From positions 14,904,042-14,968,041 of the forward strand of contig OZ038312.1 of the NCBI GenBank assembly GCA_964035775.1: a stretch of 64,000 nucleotides of DNA. The letters run 5' to 3'. The translations under genes and the position numbers were made by a program. Position 1 is the stretch's first letter. Each line of letters starts with the position of its first letter. This document shows, piece after piece, positions 15,701 to 28,715 of the stretch. The notes beneath the pieces are model-generated. The model saw only the letters and a program-made list of their open reading frames with translations, had not been told where the DNA came from and did not search any database. This DNA comes from Osedax frankpressi (taxonomy: Eukaryota; Annelida; Polychaeta; Sabellida; Siboglinidae).

Positions 15701-18700
15701 TAACTTTAATCCTAGATATTATTAATACATATTATTGTAAGAAGAAAGATTCAAATAATTTTTTTATTTTTATTTTTTCGTGAAATCAAGAAAATTATTT
15801 TATAACTTTATTAATTAGAAACTATTTAGATAGTTAATATAAGATAACATTTATAAAAGTAAGGAAAAATATCTCTATATACAAATAGAGCAAATGTTAT
15901 TTGTATATTATTAAAATATAACAATTTGTAATCTATTATGATTAATTTTAAATTACACTAATAATCACCGTATTTTTGTTGATTCAGCAAACGATATTTA
16001 ATATCCGCTATTTTTACCCAACATAGGTTAGCTGAATTCTGGTGATTTAGTGATGCAACAGAGTCACAAAAGTTACTATAGATACTATTATTCATGTGTA
16101 TTAATATATTATTAATATATGTGGATGATAATTTGTGTATAGAAAAATTGAATAATTGTAAAAACATTGAATAACCAAATTTTAATACAGGATTTTAATG
16201 TTAAGCATATATATACAATAGTATACTGGGATAATAATAAAACTTTACATTATCCAGTTAAATATATACCTGTTGTCCAACATCATTATGGATTATATAT
16301 ATTATTTAAGTATTCCAGTTAAGTAAGTTTTCCAGTTTATTTGTTTTATAAACCGTTTTAATGTATTCACACCAAAATATAGAAAATATAAGGCTAAATT
16401 AAACCTATAATTAAAATCTAGGTGGGCAACAAAAGTATTACTGTTCTAAAATTTGTAAATTTAATAATTATAAAAAATAATGCATCTATGCAAAATACTT
16501 ATAATCTTATTTTGTTAAATAATATATATATATTATATGATATTGTATTATATATGTCATTAGATGTAATAAAACTGAATTTATAATGGAATTTGATATA
16601 AATAATTGAATGAATTGAAATAGTTGTATACAATGATAATACTATATAACCTATATAGTAATTTTATAATACGGCATCATTTATATATATATATGTATTG
16701 ACTAAATTAACCCTTATTGTGTCAAAGGACCTGGGAGGATCGTTAGTGAAAAAACTTAAGGATCGGAACGGATCGCAAATCAATTCAATACTTAATTACT
16801 TAAAATATATTATTAACATTATATTAATAAAATTCAAAAATATACATTTTATAAATAACAATCTAATGTATCATATTATATTAAAATAATAAACAGTTTA
16901 TATGTTACTTTATTTAAATATTTAACCATATATTAAAAAAATAATAATAAATTAAACTTAATAATTTTATTCAATTAGGATTTAATAAAACATATATTTT
17001 GTAATGTATACAATATATATATATTTAAAATTTTCGATCTATGTTTATTTATTAGCATAAGATTGTTGTTCAACATGTAATTAAAGAAAAATAGTCACTA
17101 ATGTTAATAAATGATTTAAACCCAAAAAAATATGAAAATACTTTTTTAAAATGGGGGAAAATGTTATCGATAAAGTTACTTACAAAAAATAATTACAAAA
17201 AATAATTACATATAACATTATAAAACTTATTTAATTATTAAAATAGTGAAGTGTTATGAATAAATTTAATACATATGAAAATAGTGCTTGAATTTTATAT
17301 AAAGACGTTACAAACATAGAGAGCTTCATTACTATTTTTTAATTGTAATTAGACGTAATATACGGTGCCGTTTATATAACATAACTTTTTATGTATTTAT
17401 TATTTTAATTAAATTTAAAAACTATTATAAAGATTATTATATTATCTATTACTTTTACGAGATATGTATATACTTTAATTGAATATAAATATTAGTAAAA
17501 TATTATTATGTAAATTTAACCAAATAATTAAAAAAAAATTTACATACTCTTGATATATTCGTAATGTATTGATTTTAATTATAAAATATATTATTGCATG
17601 TATATTTATGTTTTATTTAATATTCTTATTACTTTTTTATTCATTATAATAATATTTTCAGAGTTATGAGCTAATTTATTGACCATAGTAAAAAAAATGA
17701 AAAACACGTAAATTCTAGTGATTCCGATCAGCATGTAACGTAAAAGTTATTGACGCTAAAAGTGTTAAATGAATATGATATTACATTTTAAATAGTAAAA
17801 GCAATAATAATATTTTGTTTGTAAGTGTAAATTATGATATAATAAGCAAGAGAAAAGAAAATATGAATATTATATGATAAAATTAATATTGGAATATATG
17901 AACATTTTTACATAGTCATGTTCAATATAAGATTTAATTATTATCTATATATAATTGCTGCATATATTATATCATTTAGAGAATCTAAATTTGAAATGTT
18001 ACAGAGAAGGATTAAATTAACATTATGTAGTCTTATATTAGAAAACAAGTTCATTAACACAGATAAAGGCAATACATAAACTTAAATTAAATTTAGGGTA
18101 ATTTTCTAGAACATAATCTATTTCTATAATCTAACAATTTAATATAGATTAGTATATCAGAATTGTTGTCTTTTCATACAATTTAGACAATAAAAAATAT
18201 GGTTAACAAATTAAATTAAGAAAAAATTAAATCAAAAGAATTTAAAAGATTTGTATTTGTTTAAAAAAAAACGTTTATGCAAAAACTAACTGAGTTAAAT
18301 ATATCCTAATGTAAATGAATTCAATGTTCATTGAAATGAACTCGTACATTTTTTTATTGTATATATTCATAATTATTAAAGTTGGATGGAATTATTTTTT
18401 AAATATAGATTTCAGTTCTACTTCGTTTGAAGTTTTCCCTTATTAAACGTTAGTCACCTGAAGGGCTCCCATCATTTACTATTGCCTCATATAAAATTTG
18501 TATTTTCCCCTTCAGCAAATTAAAAATAAATAGTAATATTAATTTAAATTATAATATTGTAATAATTATATTTAAGTTAAATTGTTTAAAATAAAAATTA
18601 ATTAAAAATATAATTAAATTTTTAGTGCTAACATTTTGTAAAAATGTTTTTTTATAAATGAATTTTGACAACACTTTCAAAGATTGTTTAATATAAATTG

Positions 18701-21700
18701 CAAAATATACAATTATAACTGTTTATAAAACAATTACATTTTTTGACCACAATATTAATTGTGCATCAAAAATTAAATCTTGTTTTTTTAATAGGGTAAC
18801 CTTATTCTCATATACTTTATTTTAAGTTAATCTTTTCATTATTTAGGGAGGAAATACATTTTCCCTTTGGTTAATTAAAATAATATATCTTTCCTTTAAA
18901 TCATAGATAAAAAGTTATAAACCTTAATATATTTAATATACTAGAGTTAAAATAATATGCATGCTAACATATATTATACTTTATAAAAATAAACATGCAT
19001 ATAAAAATTATATGAATATTATATTTCAATATTATTATATGGAAGTATTCAATTAATCGATAAAGTATATAATATTTGTTATGTTAGAAGATGGTTATAA
19101 TGATAGTTATATATAGATGTAAAACTATTTATAATAAATCTATCAATAATTTGGGAATCACAAACTTACCCAATATCAGTGAGTGGAGGAACATCCCATC
19201 CACGCTTAATGCATAGGAAAAGAGGAATCTTTGTATTACCACTGTTCAGGTTTGCTATATGTCCATTAATGGATCTCTCTGTATGTTAGTCGAGAATGAG
19301 TGATTACAATTAGAATGAGCGATGAGAATGAGTGATAATATAGGTGTGATGTTTATTATCAAAATAATTGCTGTTGTATATTGGATGTAGCTTTATAATT
19401 TTCAATTGGGAATCAAATTATCTATTTAAACATTGTTTATAGTACAAATTAGTAAACAATTCGTTTATAAATATGATTTATTTTGCGAAATTTACATTTA
19501 TAAATATTATTTATAATATGACATAGAAATTCTATATTATATTAAATAAAATTCATTGAAGAAAATATTATTCCATGCATGCAAAATTATTAGGTGGTTT
19601 TCAAATCAATGAGGTTAATAATAAAACATACAGCCAAAATATATTTATGCTATGGAAAAAAGTTATTACATTCTAAACATAATTTTTTTAAAACATTTTT
19701 AGATATCTACATTTGTATAACAAAACATAATAATATCAATACGATTATATATTAATTTATATTTTTTATTTTAATATTTTTTTATATTATTGTTTAAAAT
19801 GAATATTTTAGGTACTTTAACTGATTTATTATGATGTTTTATATATCATTTTAAAGATAATAAACTTAAATAAACTCTTAAACATCACAAATCATTTATA
19901 TAAAATAATAATTATAAATCTAATTCATAATCATCTAGAATATATAATATTTTGAAATAACTTGTTTGCATTGGCAAAGAAAATAGTTTATATTGTGAAC
20001 TTGATAAGGGACAATAGTATTCAAATACTTTAAATTCCCATTTTAACCTATTTTACTATAATTAATCATACAAAGTATTAAATAACATATTATATATATA
20101 TTCTAGCAAATGAATAAATTATAAATTTTAAGAATTTTTTTGTATTTGTATTCAAAATTTGATCTAAATTAATCAAAAGTAAATTATCACAAAGATATAA
20201 TACAATTACTTTTAAGTTATTATAAATTAAATTAGTTATTATAAATTAAAAATAAAAATTATATTTCATTGAATTATCCGAATAATTTTTATAAAACTAA
20301 ATTCATTTAATGTCCCAAGGAGGTAATTTTATTTTTTTGTTATTTGATAAAAATATAAATATATTTTATTTCCATAAAAATATTAATAAAAATATATTAT
20401 TTATTTTAAATAATTGTATCTAAAATAATTCATCATATTGGGTATTCCAAATAAACATTTGTAGATATTTCAAAAATGTATATTCAATCAATTTGTAGTG
20501 TTTATTATACATTTTATTGCTTTAAACATCAATTTAATTAAGGGCCGGGGTAACATTCCTTTTAAATTTTTTTACAACACAATTTTAAAATTGAATTAAT
20601 TATCTTTAAAATGTTGTATAACTTGTTTTATAAAACAATTTATAAGTTCATCAAATATGTATTTTAAACATATGCATGTGAAAAAATAATGTTTAATAAT
20701 GCACCTCGAATACAGAAAGCAATACATCTTTGCTTCAAAGAATCTTTGAAAATAATATAAATCTATAAATATATGATAATGTTTTAAACTTTATAATGAT
20801 TCTAAAACACTTTGAATTAATCATTGAAATATTATAATCAATGTTGATAAAAGTAGTGAAAGCATATTTTTCAATAATACTTAGATTTAGTTTATAAAAT
20901 ATAGTCTATATGTATACCGATTTGTATAAACTTTTAAAAGTGCAATATATAATATTAAAATACCAAAAGATGTGCACACAAATTACCCAGGGTGAGATAG
21001 ATTAGCCTTATATTTGGTTTTACTATGACAAACATAATAAATAGGATATATAGCGGGACATTATGTATATTACTTTATCAATATAAAGTTACTAAAGAAA
21101 AATTAATAATCTACTATATATATATATATATATATATTAGTTGGTGTGTGTAAAATAACATGTCTTCTTAAAGAAGATGTTTGAATAAACAATAGAGTTG
21201 TAGGTAAAAAATGACTACAAATAAATAATTATTGATTTGAAAACCTATGTTATGATTCATGAGAAAATGACTACAATTATTATCCATGCGAATTCTGACC
21301 ATTACTCATATTGATTCTGTATTCTTTAGTTATTGTTTACATTGAACAATGATCAATGAACACTATATAAAATATGTTTACAAGTAACATAAACTAGTAT
21401 TATAAACTAAGAGTAATGAATATAAATTCATATACATTTATTAATTAAGTATATTTAGAGTTTGTCAGCATATATATATATTAAATAGATAACTAATTAT
21501 TTTATTTATATTCAGTTATATATATTTAGATAAATATAAACTAAAATTCAATTTATAAATATATAAGATAAGTAAATGTATCTGGGATGTAGGATTTACA
21601 AATAAGTATAAGAAATAATAAATTTTGGTGGTGAATATAATTAACAATTGAGACAAAGATTGTTTAAACATTGAATATTATTCTTAATATATACAAATAG

Positions 21701-22383
21701 TTAACATTATTCAAATAAGGATAATTAATAAAATTATTATCAATGTTGTTGTTAAATGTAATACAATATGATGATGGATGGCATTATTAACAAAGCGACA
21801 TGGTTACCTGAATGATGGATAGAATTACACTACAAATAAACTCTATAGCAATAGCTCTCTATTACTAATATTAATATACTCATTATTATAACCTGTCTAT
21901 AAAATTGAATACATTTACATTAAAATATGAATTATAAATAATTCATCATTATATTACTAGATATGAATATTTGTTTTAAAGTAAAGAATGAAATAAGGAT
22001 TACAAATAATTGAGCATTAAAAATTACTTAAAGTTTATAAAGATCACATAAAGATTTATTTTGGGCAAATATATTTTTATATAGTAATTATTATAAAATT
22101 AAAGAAATATATCATACATTTCATAGGTATTGAGAAATAAGAAATGATACAAAATTAAAAGAAACAAGGAAAATATATCACATGCATTCTACGAACCTAT
22201 GATCATGTAGCCAGGTGGTATTACATCATGTTCTAGTTTATTGATAACACCCACATCAGTTATAGGGGGTAGAAGATCTATAGGCTGGGACAGCTCACGA
22301 TTCCTTTGTTCTTTTGGCAGACCAGTTATGAAGATGTAATCCGCTATACACCTTACTTTGTCAGTCTGTATACGATGAGACAT
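35..22383 (-). CDS. DENND4: DENND4/Crag-type DENN-domain Rab GEF, N-terminal 676 codons (gene continues past left edge)
   Basis: DENND4 proteins activate Rab GTPases (Rab10/Rab11 class) on membranes. Exons, in transcription order: 22383-22197, 19278-19170, 14188-14124, 12877-12753, 11512-11386, 11305-11151, 10923-10727, 3937-3871, 3566-3511, 2800-2656, 2204-2111, 1986-1862, 1694-1587, 961-820, 526-381, 292-246, 167-35. All have GT/AG borders, phases agree throughout, and they sum to 2028 nt. Residues 1-204 form the MABP-like start ([23 protein letters not shown]); uDENN covers about 205-345 ([18 protein letters not shown]); cDENN about 345-485 ([28 protein letters not shown]); dDENN about 485-620 ([25 protein letters not shown]). 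The match to remembered human DENND4A/C is collinear. The start is the ATG at 22383; an in-frame ATG at 22425 would add 14 unconserved residues. The PPR-containing middle and the C-terminus lie off the window. Exons are AT-rich, unlike those of CDC6 and PIGB. Confidence 0.93.
2450..2570. repeat. 11-bp minisatellite in DENND4 intron 10
   Basis: About ten copies of a unit reading TTGGTGTTTAG, with degenerate GTTAGT-bearing copies on both flanks up to about 2630. It fills much of the 451-bp intron between exons 2800-2656 and 2204-2111. It is the only clear minisatellite in a short intron of this gene. Confidence 0.85.
3669..4413 (+). repeat. pair of near-identical 65-bp direct repeats in DENND4 intron 7
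   Basis: The stretch 3669-3733 recurs at 4349-4413 with about one substitution before the copies diverge. It includes TTATGATTAGAAAGATATGA. The 680-bp offset holds only AT-rich sequence. The pair could be ends of an unrecognised element or a local duplication. Confidence 0.7.
5002..5143. repeat. 17-bp self-complementary tandem repeat
   Basis: About eight copies of AATATATTCTATATTAG. The unit contains TAGAATATATTCTA, its own reverse complement, so either strand can fold into a chain of small hairpins. Confidence 0.9.
5327..5367. repeat. perfect 16-bp hairpin
   Basis: Arms 5327-5342 (ATGGTATGGTAAAGTA) and 5352-5367 are exact reverse complements with a 9-base loop. Pairing continues imperfectly outward (AATACTG outside one arm, CAGTATT outside the other), so this may be a small foldback element. 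Confidence 0.85.
5563..6239 (+). mobile_element. MITE-like element with TGTGCAATTTGCCA terminal inverted repeats (left copy)
   Basis: The 14-bp ends, TGTGCAATTTGCCA at 5563-5576 and its reverse complement at 6226-6239, match at 13 of 14 positions. There is no coding capacity. A second diverged copy in opposite orientation lies at 8088-9058 and shares many landmarks (CGAGGTTATTTCAACTTTCA, the ACAAATACG region, CACAGGAAATGTGCCAAATT). No target-site duplication is obvious. Confidence 0.7.
8088..9058 (-). mobile_element. inverted, longer copy of the TGTGCAATTTGCCA element
   Basis: Read on the minus strand it follows 5563-6239 from end to end, but is about 300 bp longer through indels. Outer end near 9058 (TCTGCAATTTAGCA), inner end near 8088 (ATGTGCCAAATTACA). 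With the other copy it makes a long inverted repeat around a 1.85-kb AT-rich spacer, all inside DENND4 intron 7. Confidence 0.7.
9366..10020 (+). repeat. left arm of long inverted repeat flanking DENND4 exons 3-7
   Basis: Reverse complement, with indels, of 14395-14990. Shared landmarks in order: TTGAAATTTGAAATTAATT, an ATTTATTAAATATACAATTA block, GGCCCTGTATTATTACTCC followed by TTTTAGAAGAAGGAG, then GATGAAGTAGTAAATAATTA and ATTGCGTCAATA. The TACTCC/GGAG core occurs twice in this arm (about 9685-9725 and 9785-9830). (TA)n runs lie at 9499-9532, 9580-9608 and 9730-9768. Confidence 0.8.
14395..14990 (-). repeat. right arm of long inverted repeat flanking DENND4 exons 3-7
   Basis: Lies in intron 2 and matches 9366-10020 (intron 7) on the opposite strand over about 600 bp. 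Exons 3 to 7 sit in the 4.4-kb spacer. It probably represents two insertions of one non-coding element in opposite orientation. Confidence 0.8.
14590..14665. repeat. 10-bp tandem repeat (ATTAATACAT)
   Basis: Seven or eight units in a row inside the right inverted-repeat arm and absent from the left arm, so it expanded after the two copies separated. Confidence 0.85.
19279..22196 (-). other. DENND4 intron 1 (2.9 kb)
   Basis: AT-rich, with a short (TA)n tract at about 21115-21138. Intron phase 1; donor GTTCGT after exon 1. I see no other structure. Confidence 0.75.
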
Positions 22384-23179
22384 AAAGTCAAATATAATTA
22401 TCAATGTAGAATGAATTGGTTGCATAATCCAATTAATATAGGAATATTGAAAATTATTACATTAAAAATTTGTAATATATATTAAAATATTATATAATAT
22501 ATTATATTATATATTATAATATCATGATTTTCTTACATATTTTCTTGACATAAAATTTCTTACAAATGTAATCTATTTAATCTATCTATAAAATCACCTA
22601 GGGGTTAGATTAATTTATTATTAACTTTAGAACTTTTAAGATATGATGTTAATTTATTTTCTTCAAGTTAAACAGTATAGTTTTAGTTTTAGTTACCTAT
22701 TACATATTACCTATCTAACAGTGATATTAGATTTATAAAATTCTTTTAATAAATTGAATAACCCCAAGAAACAAAATGACGTAACTATTATACGATACTA
22801 TATAATTAATTTTAAAACAATGGCTAACTATTTTTTTCACCACACATCCATTGTCTCCGATTACTAAAACTATTGGCATACCTCGACTTCACCGCATAAA
22901 AATATATTCTGCCTTCTATTATTTATATAATATCCGCAAAGAAACTCAATTTCAGGTCATTAACATCAAGTCATTTGTGTTCAGTTGTATTAGGTAATAT
23001 ATCTCATTATAGGCTAATTTACCTTTGTAACAAATTATGAAGTTGGATATCTAGCGCATGTCTGTCAGTGTATTTTCTGGGCTTTAGGAGTCATGATTAT
23101 CGTATATATTATCGAAAATGAATTATAGGCTAGAATTTCCTGGCTGGAAATTAGAAGAATTTCAGTTATTGTGTATTAT

Positions 23180-23532
23180 CATAGAAAGCATTAAAGCATG
23201 ATCATCTAAAATATCTACACACTATTTTATCTCCTTCATCTAAATGCTATAAGAGATCTGCATAGATTTTTAAATTGAAAATACCTAGCACAAACTCGAA
23301 ATTAGACAACATGGTCTGCAACATACTATATGTTGCAGCCCCTTAGCTCAGGAATAAATTACCATTAAATACACAATCATCTAGTTTCCTTAGTATCTTC
23401 GAGCGATAGCTGAATACTTTTCTACTATCCGATGCTTATAACTGTATATATTTATTGTTTCCTTTTATTTTTTTAACCCTCTTTTTGACTCCAATAGATT
23501 TATATATAATTTATGTAGAATTAAAATAATAA
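23180..23532 (+). mobile_element. LINE ORF2 C-terminal fragment, CR1/L2-like
   Basis: Read on the plus strand, the region near 23330-23440 gives ILYVAAP, then RNKLPLNTQSSSFLSIFE and LNTFLLSDAY. This is the usual tail of Jockey-superfamily ORF2 proteins (a VAAP-LWNSLP-SLSSFKSLLKTFLF pattern). Several stop codons interrupt it, and only the 3' end is present, as is common for 5'-truncated LINE copies. The left boundary is uncertain; island-like sequence of similar texture extends left to about 22840. Confidence 0.6.
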
Positions 23533-23708
23533 ATAATAACCTACTTTAAGCAAAATTTTAGTGGTTATATTTTTTAACGGTGACTTCCATTTTATCAAAA
23601 AGATTTCATATTTAGAACAAATCAAATTTATATTTTTTTTTACTATTTAAAGTAAACTTTGAGAATTTGTGATTTATCTTTTTCTAAATTTATTTGTGAA
23701 TTTAATTG

Positions 23709-23763
<55 letters not shown>

Positions 23764-25553
23764 TTATGTGTCAAAATATTAAGATATCATTCAAATTGTA
23801 GATATTATTTTCTTATATTTTTAATAATAATAATCAGTTAAACTAAAATAATTTCAGCTGGAATTGCAGAAAATAATCATATATTATTTTAGAATAAAAA
23901 CTGGTATTTAATAATAAGAATTTGTATAATATATTCAGTATATATTGTATGCATGCATAGAAAGAAGACTATAGTTCTTTGGTATTTTATCAATAAGATA
24001 CTTGTTTATTTAACACAAAGAAATAACATATAAACACATATAATAAAAATGTCAATTATATTAAATGGGTAAATATCATATAAGTATTATTTTGATAGAA
24101 GTATTTTAAATAAAAAATTATCAAAAAAATATGTGTATTATTTAGAATATACACCATATTTTATAAAGATAAAATTATGATGGAGTTTCTAAATAATTAT
24201 ATTGATTAGATAGGAATACAAAATTACAATTTACTCACTCATTAGTTTGATTTAATTATCAATTCTAGATAAATATGCATAATTATATTTTTGTTTAATA
24301 TATATTTAATTATATGTTTAGAATGTTAAAAAAATTATACCCATTATAGCTTCAAAAAAAATCTTAGTGTCTTCAACTAATAGATGCCAATTTTATTTTT
24401 TATTAATTATGAAATATTTTATTGTAAATTAGATTTTTATTAAATAGATGAGATAAATGTTTAAATATGATATGCTTACATATACGTAAGTTATAATTTC
24501 CTTATAAGATCAAAATATATATATATATATATATATTTTATGTTATACATTTAAAAAAATATTCTTCTATAGTGAGTATGTATATACATAATATTAACAT
24601 AACAGTAATGCAAATATAATTTGGCTATTTCATAAAAATAATCATAAAAAAAGAGATAAAATATATACTAATATAATGTTTAAAATTAATTTTTATTCAA
24701 AATAGATTTTGCCATAAATATAAAATCACCAAAATTAAATAAATATTTTTTTTCTAGCCAAAATAATGAATATTGTTAATAATAAATATTATTTGAATAT
24801 ATTTTACAAATTAATACTAAATCAAATGGATATTGACAATGATGCTATTAAAATTTAATTTATAATATCAAAGATAAAGGTGTAAAATTTAAAACTGGAA
24901 TAAAATATCAACTTATTACTAACTATATACTTTAGACAACCTTCTATATCTTATAACTAATAACTAATAAAATATCTACATATGACTGAACATGTAATAA
25001 TCTATTTAAATTAATATATATAAATATTTGAATTGTATGTATATTAATTTTATCAATAAAATAGAATCATCTATAAGTTTATTCTAGAGTGGGTTAATTG
25101 GTGAAGTCAATTTGTTCACATGCACATGCACTGATATGATCATAAATTTAGATCTCGATTCCTGTAAACTAGAATTCAGTTATTGTGGTCACTACTGATC
25201 CATCACTTACTCTAGAATATGACAATTTATCCCACACGAAACTCATATACATGGTAAAGTACTTTACTATGCACATAAATCCAAAACTACACCAAATAAT
25301 TCAACATCAATCTTTAATAATCTATTAAATATATTTGACTGAACCCTTCCCATCTTCCATTAAGTTCGTTACTACCTCATTATCATATTCTAGATTATCG
25401 TTTAAAGGATGGAATACATTTTTAGCAATTACAAAATTTAACAATTATAAACATGTTAATTTTAACATTTTTAAAACACTCCACTTCTAAAAATATTTCA
25501 AATTAACCAATACCTTACCATTTTATAAACGTGCTAATAAGTTATCAACTATT

Positions 25554-25672
25554 CCCAATAAACCATCCAAATCTTTTCATTTTTGCATTGCATAATTTCT
25601 TTTATTTCTTTTTTATTTTTGTTAGAACATCAAATGATTTTACCAAACTATTACATAATTGTAGTTGCTAGG
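25554..25672 (-). mobile_element. MITE family A copy
   Basis: About 119 bp from CCCAATAAACCATCC to GTTGCTAGG, sharing TTGCATTGCATAATTTCTTT and GAACATCAAATGATTTTACC with the copies at 27557, 27772 and 35480. This is the most diverged at its ends. Orientation is opposite to the 27557 copy. Confidence 0.65.
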
Positions 25673-25786
25673 CAGTATATAAATGATGTATTCCACTTAA
25701 CTAAAATATGCTGTACTCCTAACCCTACTCACTACATTTAACCTCCTCATTAATCTACCTATTACTGTGTAACATTTAAAATAATT

Positions 25787-25925
25787 ACATTAACTGAAAC
25801 TTGAGTTTCTCCAAAAGAATCTTGGGTCAAATTTCATGATCCTTACAATACCCTATATCTATGCCCTAAACATATTGGCATTGGTGGGGAATTTGGTTTT
25901 TTAATCTCATGCTATCATACTCTTA
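25787..25925 (+). mobile_element. LINE endonuclease-domain scrap
   Basis: One frame reads LTET, then VSPKESW and GIGGEFGFLIS, with one stop in the stretch. This resembles the LTETWL...GGGVGFLIS part of the apurinic-endonuclease domain of CR1/L2-like LINEs. It lies downstream of the ORF2 tail at 23.2-23.5 kb, so the two cannot be one collinear copy. Surrounding text to about 26340 has similar texture but no domain I recognise. Confidence 0.5.
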
Positions 25926-26868
25926 TATTCTTATCTTTAAATAAACAAACAAAAATGTAGCTACTATAGTAACAATATAATAAATAATACTATAACTACA
26001 TAATATAATACTATAACTACATCTATTCACCAAATATCACATATCTGGTTTCTCATAAAGAAGCTATCTACCGCTAAAATACTGTCAATAGTTCATAAAT
26101 TATCACAATCACCATTACCATCTTCCAGCAGTATATTTAATTCTAAATTGAACTCAAGTATTCCACTACACATTTATCCACATTCATGAAATTCATTCCC
26201 TTTCTGTAAGAAAGATAATCAGTTAACTTTTATATCAAACAAATTTCACCTTTTCACAACTTGTTATCTATAAAAAAATGTATTTCTTACTAATGTTAAT
26301 GATTTACTTTCTAAAGGACTGTGCACAATTTTTGTTATTAAATAAACTCACAAAAACAACATTATTAAAATTATAACTGGATACAATTTTGATAAAAAAA
26401 ATATAAAGTATTTTTATGATTACAGTGATCAATTTTTAGTTGTTGTAGTATGTATTATATTATATACACTCATATTTGAATTATAATCTATATTACATAA
26501 TTTTAAATAATGGATTATCTATAATGAATTTAATAATTTTTGCTAATATGGCAGTAAAATTATGGTAAACTAATTATGAGAAAATGATATATGAAATAAA
26601 TAAATTTATAATTAGTTTTAAAATATTTATAACTACAATTATCTACAACTTCTTTTTAATGTTCATGTCAAAATACAAACATTGATAGTTTATATAAATT
26701 TATAATTAATATGATATAAATTTTCTACATAACTTAAAATAATAATAATGTAAAGATATTGAATATTTATATATAATATTTAATGTACACTTTTGACAAT
26801 TGTCAATAAATATTACTCTTATAAGGATTATGCAAATGTAGATACATTGGATTTGTATTGATTTATTG

Positions 26869-26918
<50 letters not shown>

Positions 26919-27149
26919 TGATAAATACAGATATTCACATGCACTATATTATAGTACATCTAAATCTATAGGCATGTGCAGAAATATATTTAAACGATAG
27001 GATGTAAAATAATGTTGTCATAAAATCAAAATTCAATAAATATTTTCAATCATTTAAAATAAATTGTATTTAATTTAAATTCAATCTAACCAATAAACTG
27101 ATTAATATAATTAATATAATTATTATATAAAATGTAAAAAATCTAAATA

Positions 27150-27475
27150 AATTCTACATCTTTTTAATACAAAATTATATATTTTAAAATTATTATATAA
27201 TATAAAAAATGAGATGATTTGGGTATACAATGTATACTCACACAATAAATCAGCTGATTAAACTATTATACAACCTTAATATAATTATTCAAAAAAAAAA
27301 CAAAATATATTAACACTTTTATTATATAATACAATAACTAAAATGACCTGGAGGGTTACCTACTCAGAGTAATTTAATTTTTTTGTGTTGCATAATTTAT
27401 TTTACAATAACCAATAATTTTTGTAATAAGTGAAATTATTTTATAAAACTATTATATCACACATGTTTTCTGGGC
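27150..27475 (-). mobile_element. overlapping diverged MITE copies (families B and A)
   Basis: About 27150-27355 resembles family B (CACTTTTATTATATAA, ACTAAAATGACCTGG). About 27364-27475 resembles family A (TTGCATAATTTATTTT, TTATAAAACTATTATATCAC, TTTTCTGGG). The two abut or are nested. Boundaries are approximate. Confidence 0.5.
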
Positions 27476-27556
27476 TATTTGAATAACATCAATATTCTGT
27501 TAAACTATCAAAAAAATAAGAGTATTACATCAATCTGTTTGTTTGAATGTTTACAT

Positions 27557-27673
27557 CCCAGCAAACAGAGTGATTTAATATTTTGTAAAAATCCTTTGAT
27601 GTGGACAAAAATAAAAAATAATATAAAAGAAATTATGCAATGCAAAAATGAACTTACCTGGATTGTTTACTGG
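27557..27673 (+). mobile_element. MITE family A, best-preserved copy
   Basis: 117 bp from CCCAGCAAACAGAGTG to ATTGTTTACTGG. The ends form an imperfect terminal inverted repeat (CCCAGCAAAC versus CCAGTAAACAAT). Internal landmarks are CTTTGATGTGGACAAAAATA and AAAGAAATTATGCAATGCAA. No coding capacity. Non-autonomous DNA transposon by structure; superfamily not assigned. Confidence 0.7.
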
Positions 27674-27725
27674 TGTGATATTGGGGTGCCATGCTATTCC
27701 TTTACTAACATAATTATTGGTTAAA

Positions 27726-27889
27726 ATAAAAGAAATTATGCAATATAAAAATGAAATTACCTGGATGCACCCGGGTAAACAATCCAGGTAATTTCATTTT
27801 TTACATTGCATAATTTCTTTTATATTATTTTTTATTTTTGTGAACACATCAAAGTATTTTATAAAACTATTACATCACTGTTTGCTGGG
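27726..27889 (-). mobile_element. MITE family A, tail-to-tail pair
   Basis: A partial copy (27726-27769) meets an inverted full-length copy (27772-27889) at the palindrome CACCCGGGT. The full copy ends CATCACTGTTTGCTGGG. The two halves can fold on each other over about 45 bp. Confidence 0.7.
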
Positions 27890-27900
27890 TGGATATATAC

Positions 27901-28042
27901 TCCCAGTAAAAAATCCAGATCATTTAAATTTTTTTGTTATATAATAAATGTGAAAATTAATTTTATTTATATTTATACTATTGTTTATTTATATTTGAAA
28001 TAATTATATAAGATTGCATAATAGTTACATAATCTGGTTTAT
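27901..28042 (-). mobile_element. MITE family B copy
   Basis: Runs from AAAAAATCCAGATCATTT through TTTTTGTTATATAATAAATG to TAGTTACATAATCTGGTTT. Similar elements occur at 28394-28545, 28569-28715 and 35243-35395. Family B resembles A at its ends (CCAG then AT-rich), so the two may be sister subfamilies. Confidence 0.6.
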
Positions 28043-28393
28043 TATTCGATTTTTATATCGAGTGCATTTTAGACAAATAACAAATATTTTAGTCATCACT
28101 CATTATACATTTTTTTTGCATTCACACTTTTTTTTACATTCACACTTTTTCCACAATACATACAAACAAAAAATATTAATTAACATAAAAGAATGCAATG
28201 CAAATTATGCAATGCAAAAAATGACAATACTTTAATTATTTACAAGGTACAGTGTACCTGGTACACTATCCAATATAAACAGTAATAATAAATAATATTT
28301 AGTAATAGTTTAGTAAATTCCTTATAAAAATGATTTTTTAAATAAAATAAATTATAAAATGCAAAAAAAATATATTACTTGAATGGTTTGCTG

Positions 28394-28545
28394 TCAAAGA
28401 AACCAGATGATGCAACATTATACAATATTATTTTAAATACAAAATAAACATATTATATTTTTAATACAAATTAAATATATTTTTACTTTATTATATAAAA
28501 AAACTAAAATGACTTGGATTATTTTACCCAACTATTTTCTTGGAT
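28394..28545 (+). mobile_element. MITE family B copy
   Basis: Runs from AAAGAAACCAGATGATGCAA to ACTAAAATGACTTGGATT. Ends are related in inverted orientation to the neighbouring copy at 28569-28715, with which it lies head to tail. Confidence 0.6.
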
Positions 28546-28568
28546 ATTTATACATTAATACCCAATAT

Positions 28569-28715
28569 AAGAAACCATTCAGGCGCTTTTAGTATTTTTG
28601 TTATATAATAATAGAGAAAATTAATTTTATTTGTATTTAATTTATATGATTTTATTTAATTTAAAATAATTATATAATAATTTATAATAGTTACATCATC
28701 TGGTTTCTTTGGAAA
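28569..28715 (-). mobile_element. MITE family B copy
   Basis: Opposite orientation to 28394-28545; ends ACATCATCTGGTTTCTTTGG. A partial third fragment (TTTTTTTGTTATATAATAAT) follows at about 28730-28770. Confidence 0.6.

Larger units (their letters stand above)
14189..19169 (-). other. DENND4 intron 2 (5 kb)
   Basis: Apart from the inverted-repeat arm at 14395-14990 it is AT-rich and featureless. A small island of mixed composition at 16698-16790 and another at 18420-18490 stand out, but I recognise neither. Confidence 0.7.

Noticed and set aside
16698-16889. 63-codon plus-strand frame in DENND4 intron 2
   Set aside because: Only the first ~30 codons have mixed composition. No family recognised and no splice context; kept only as an unexplained island.
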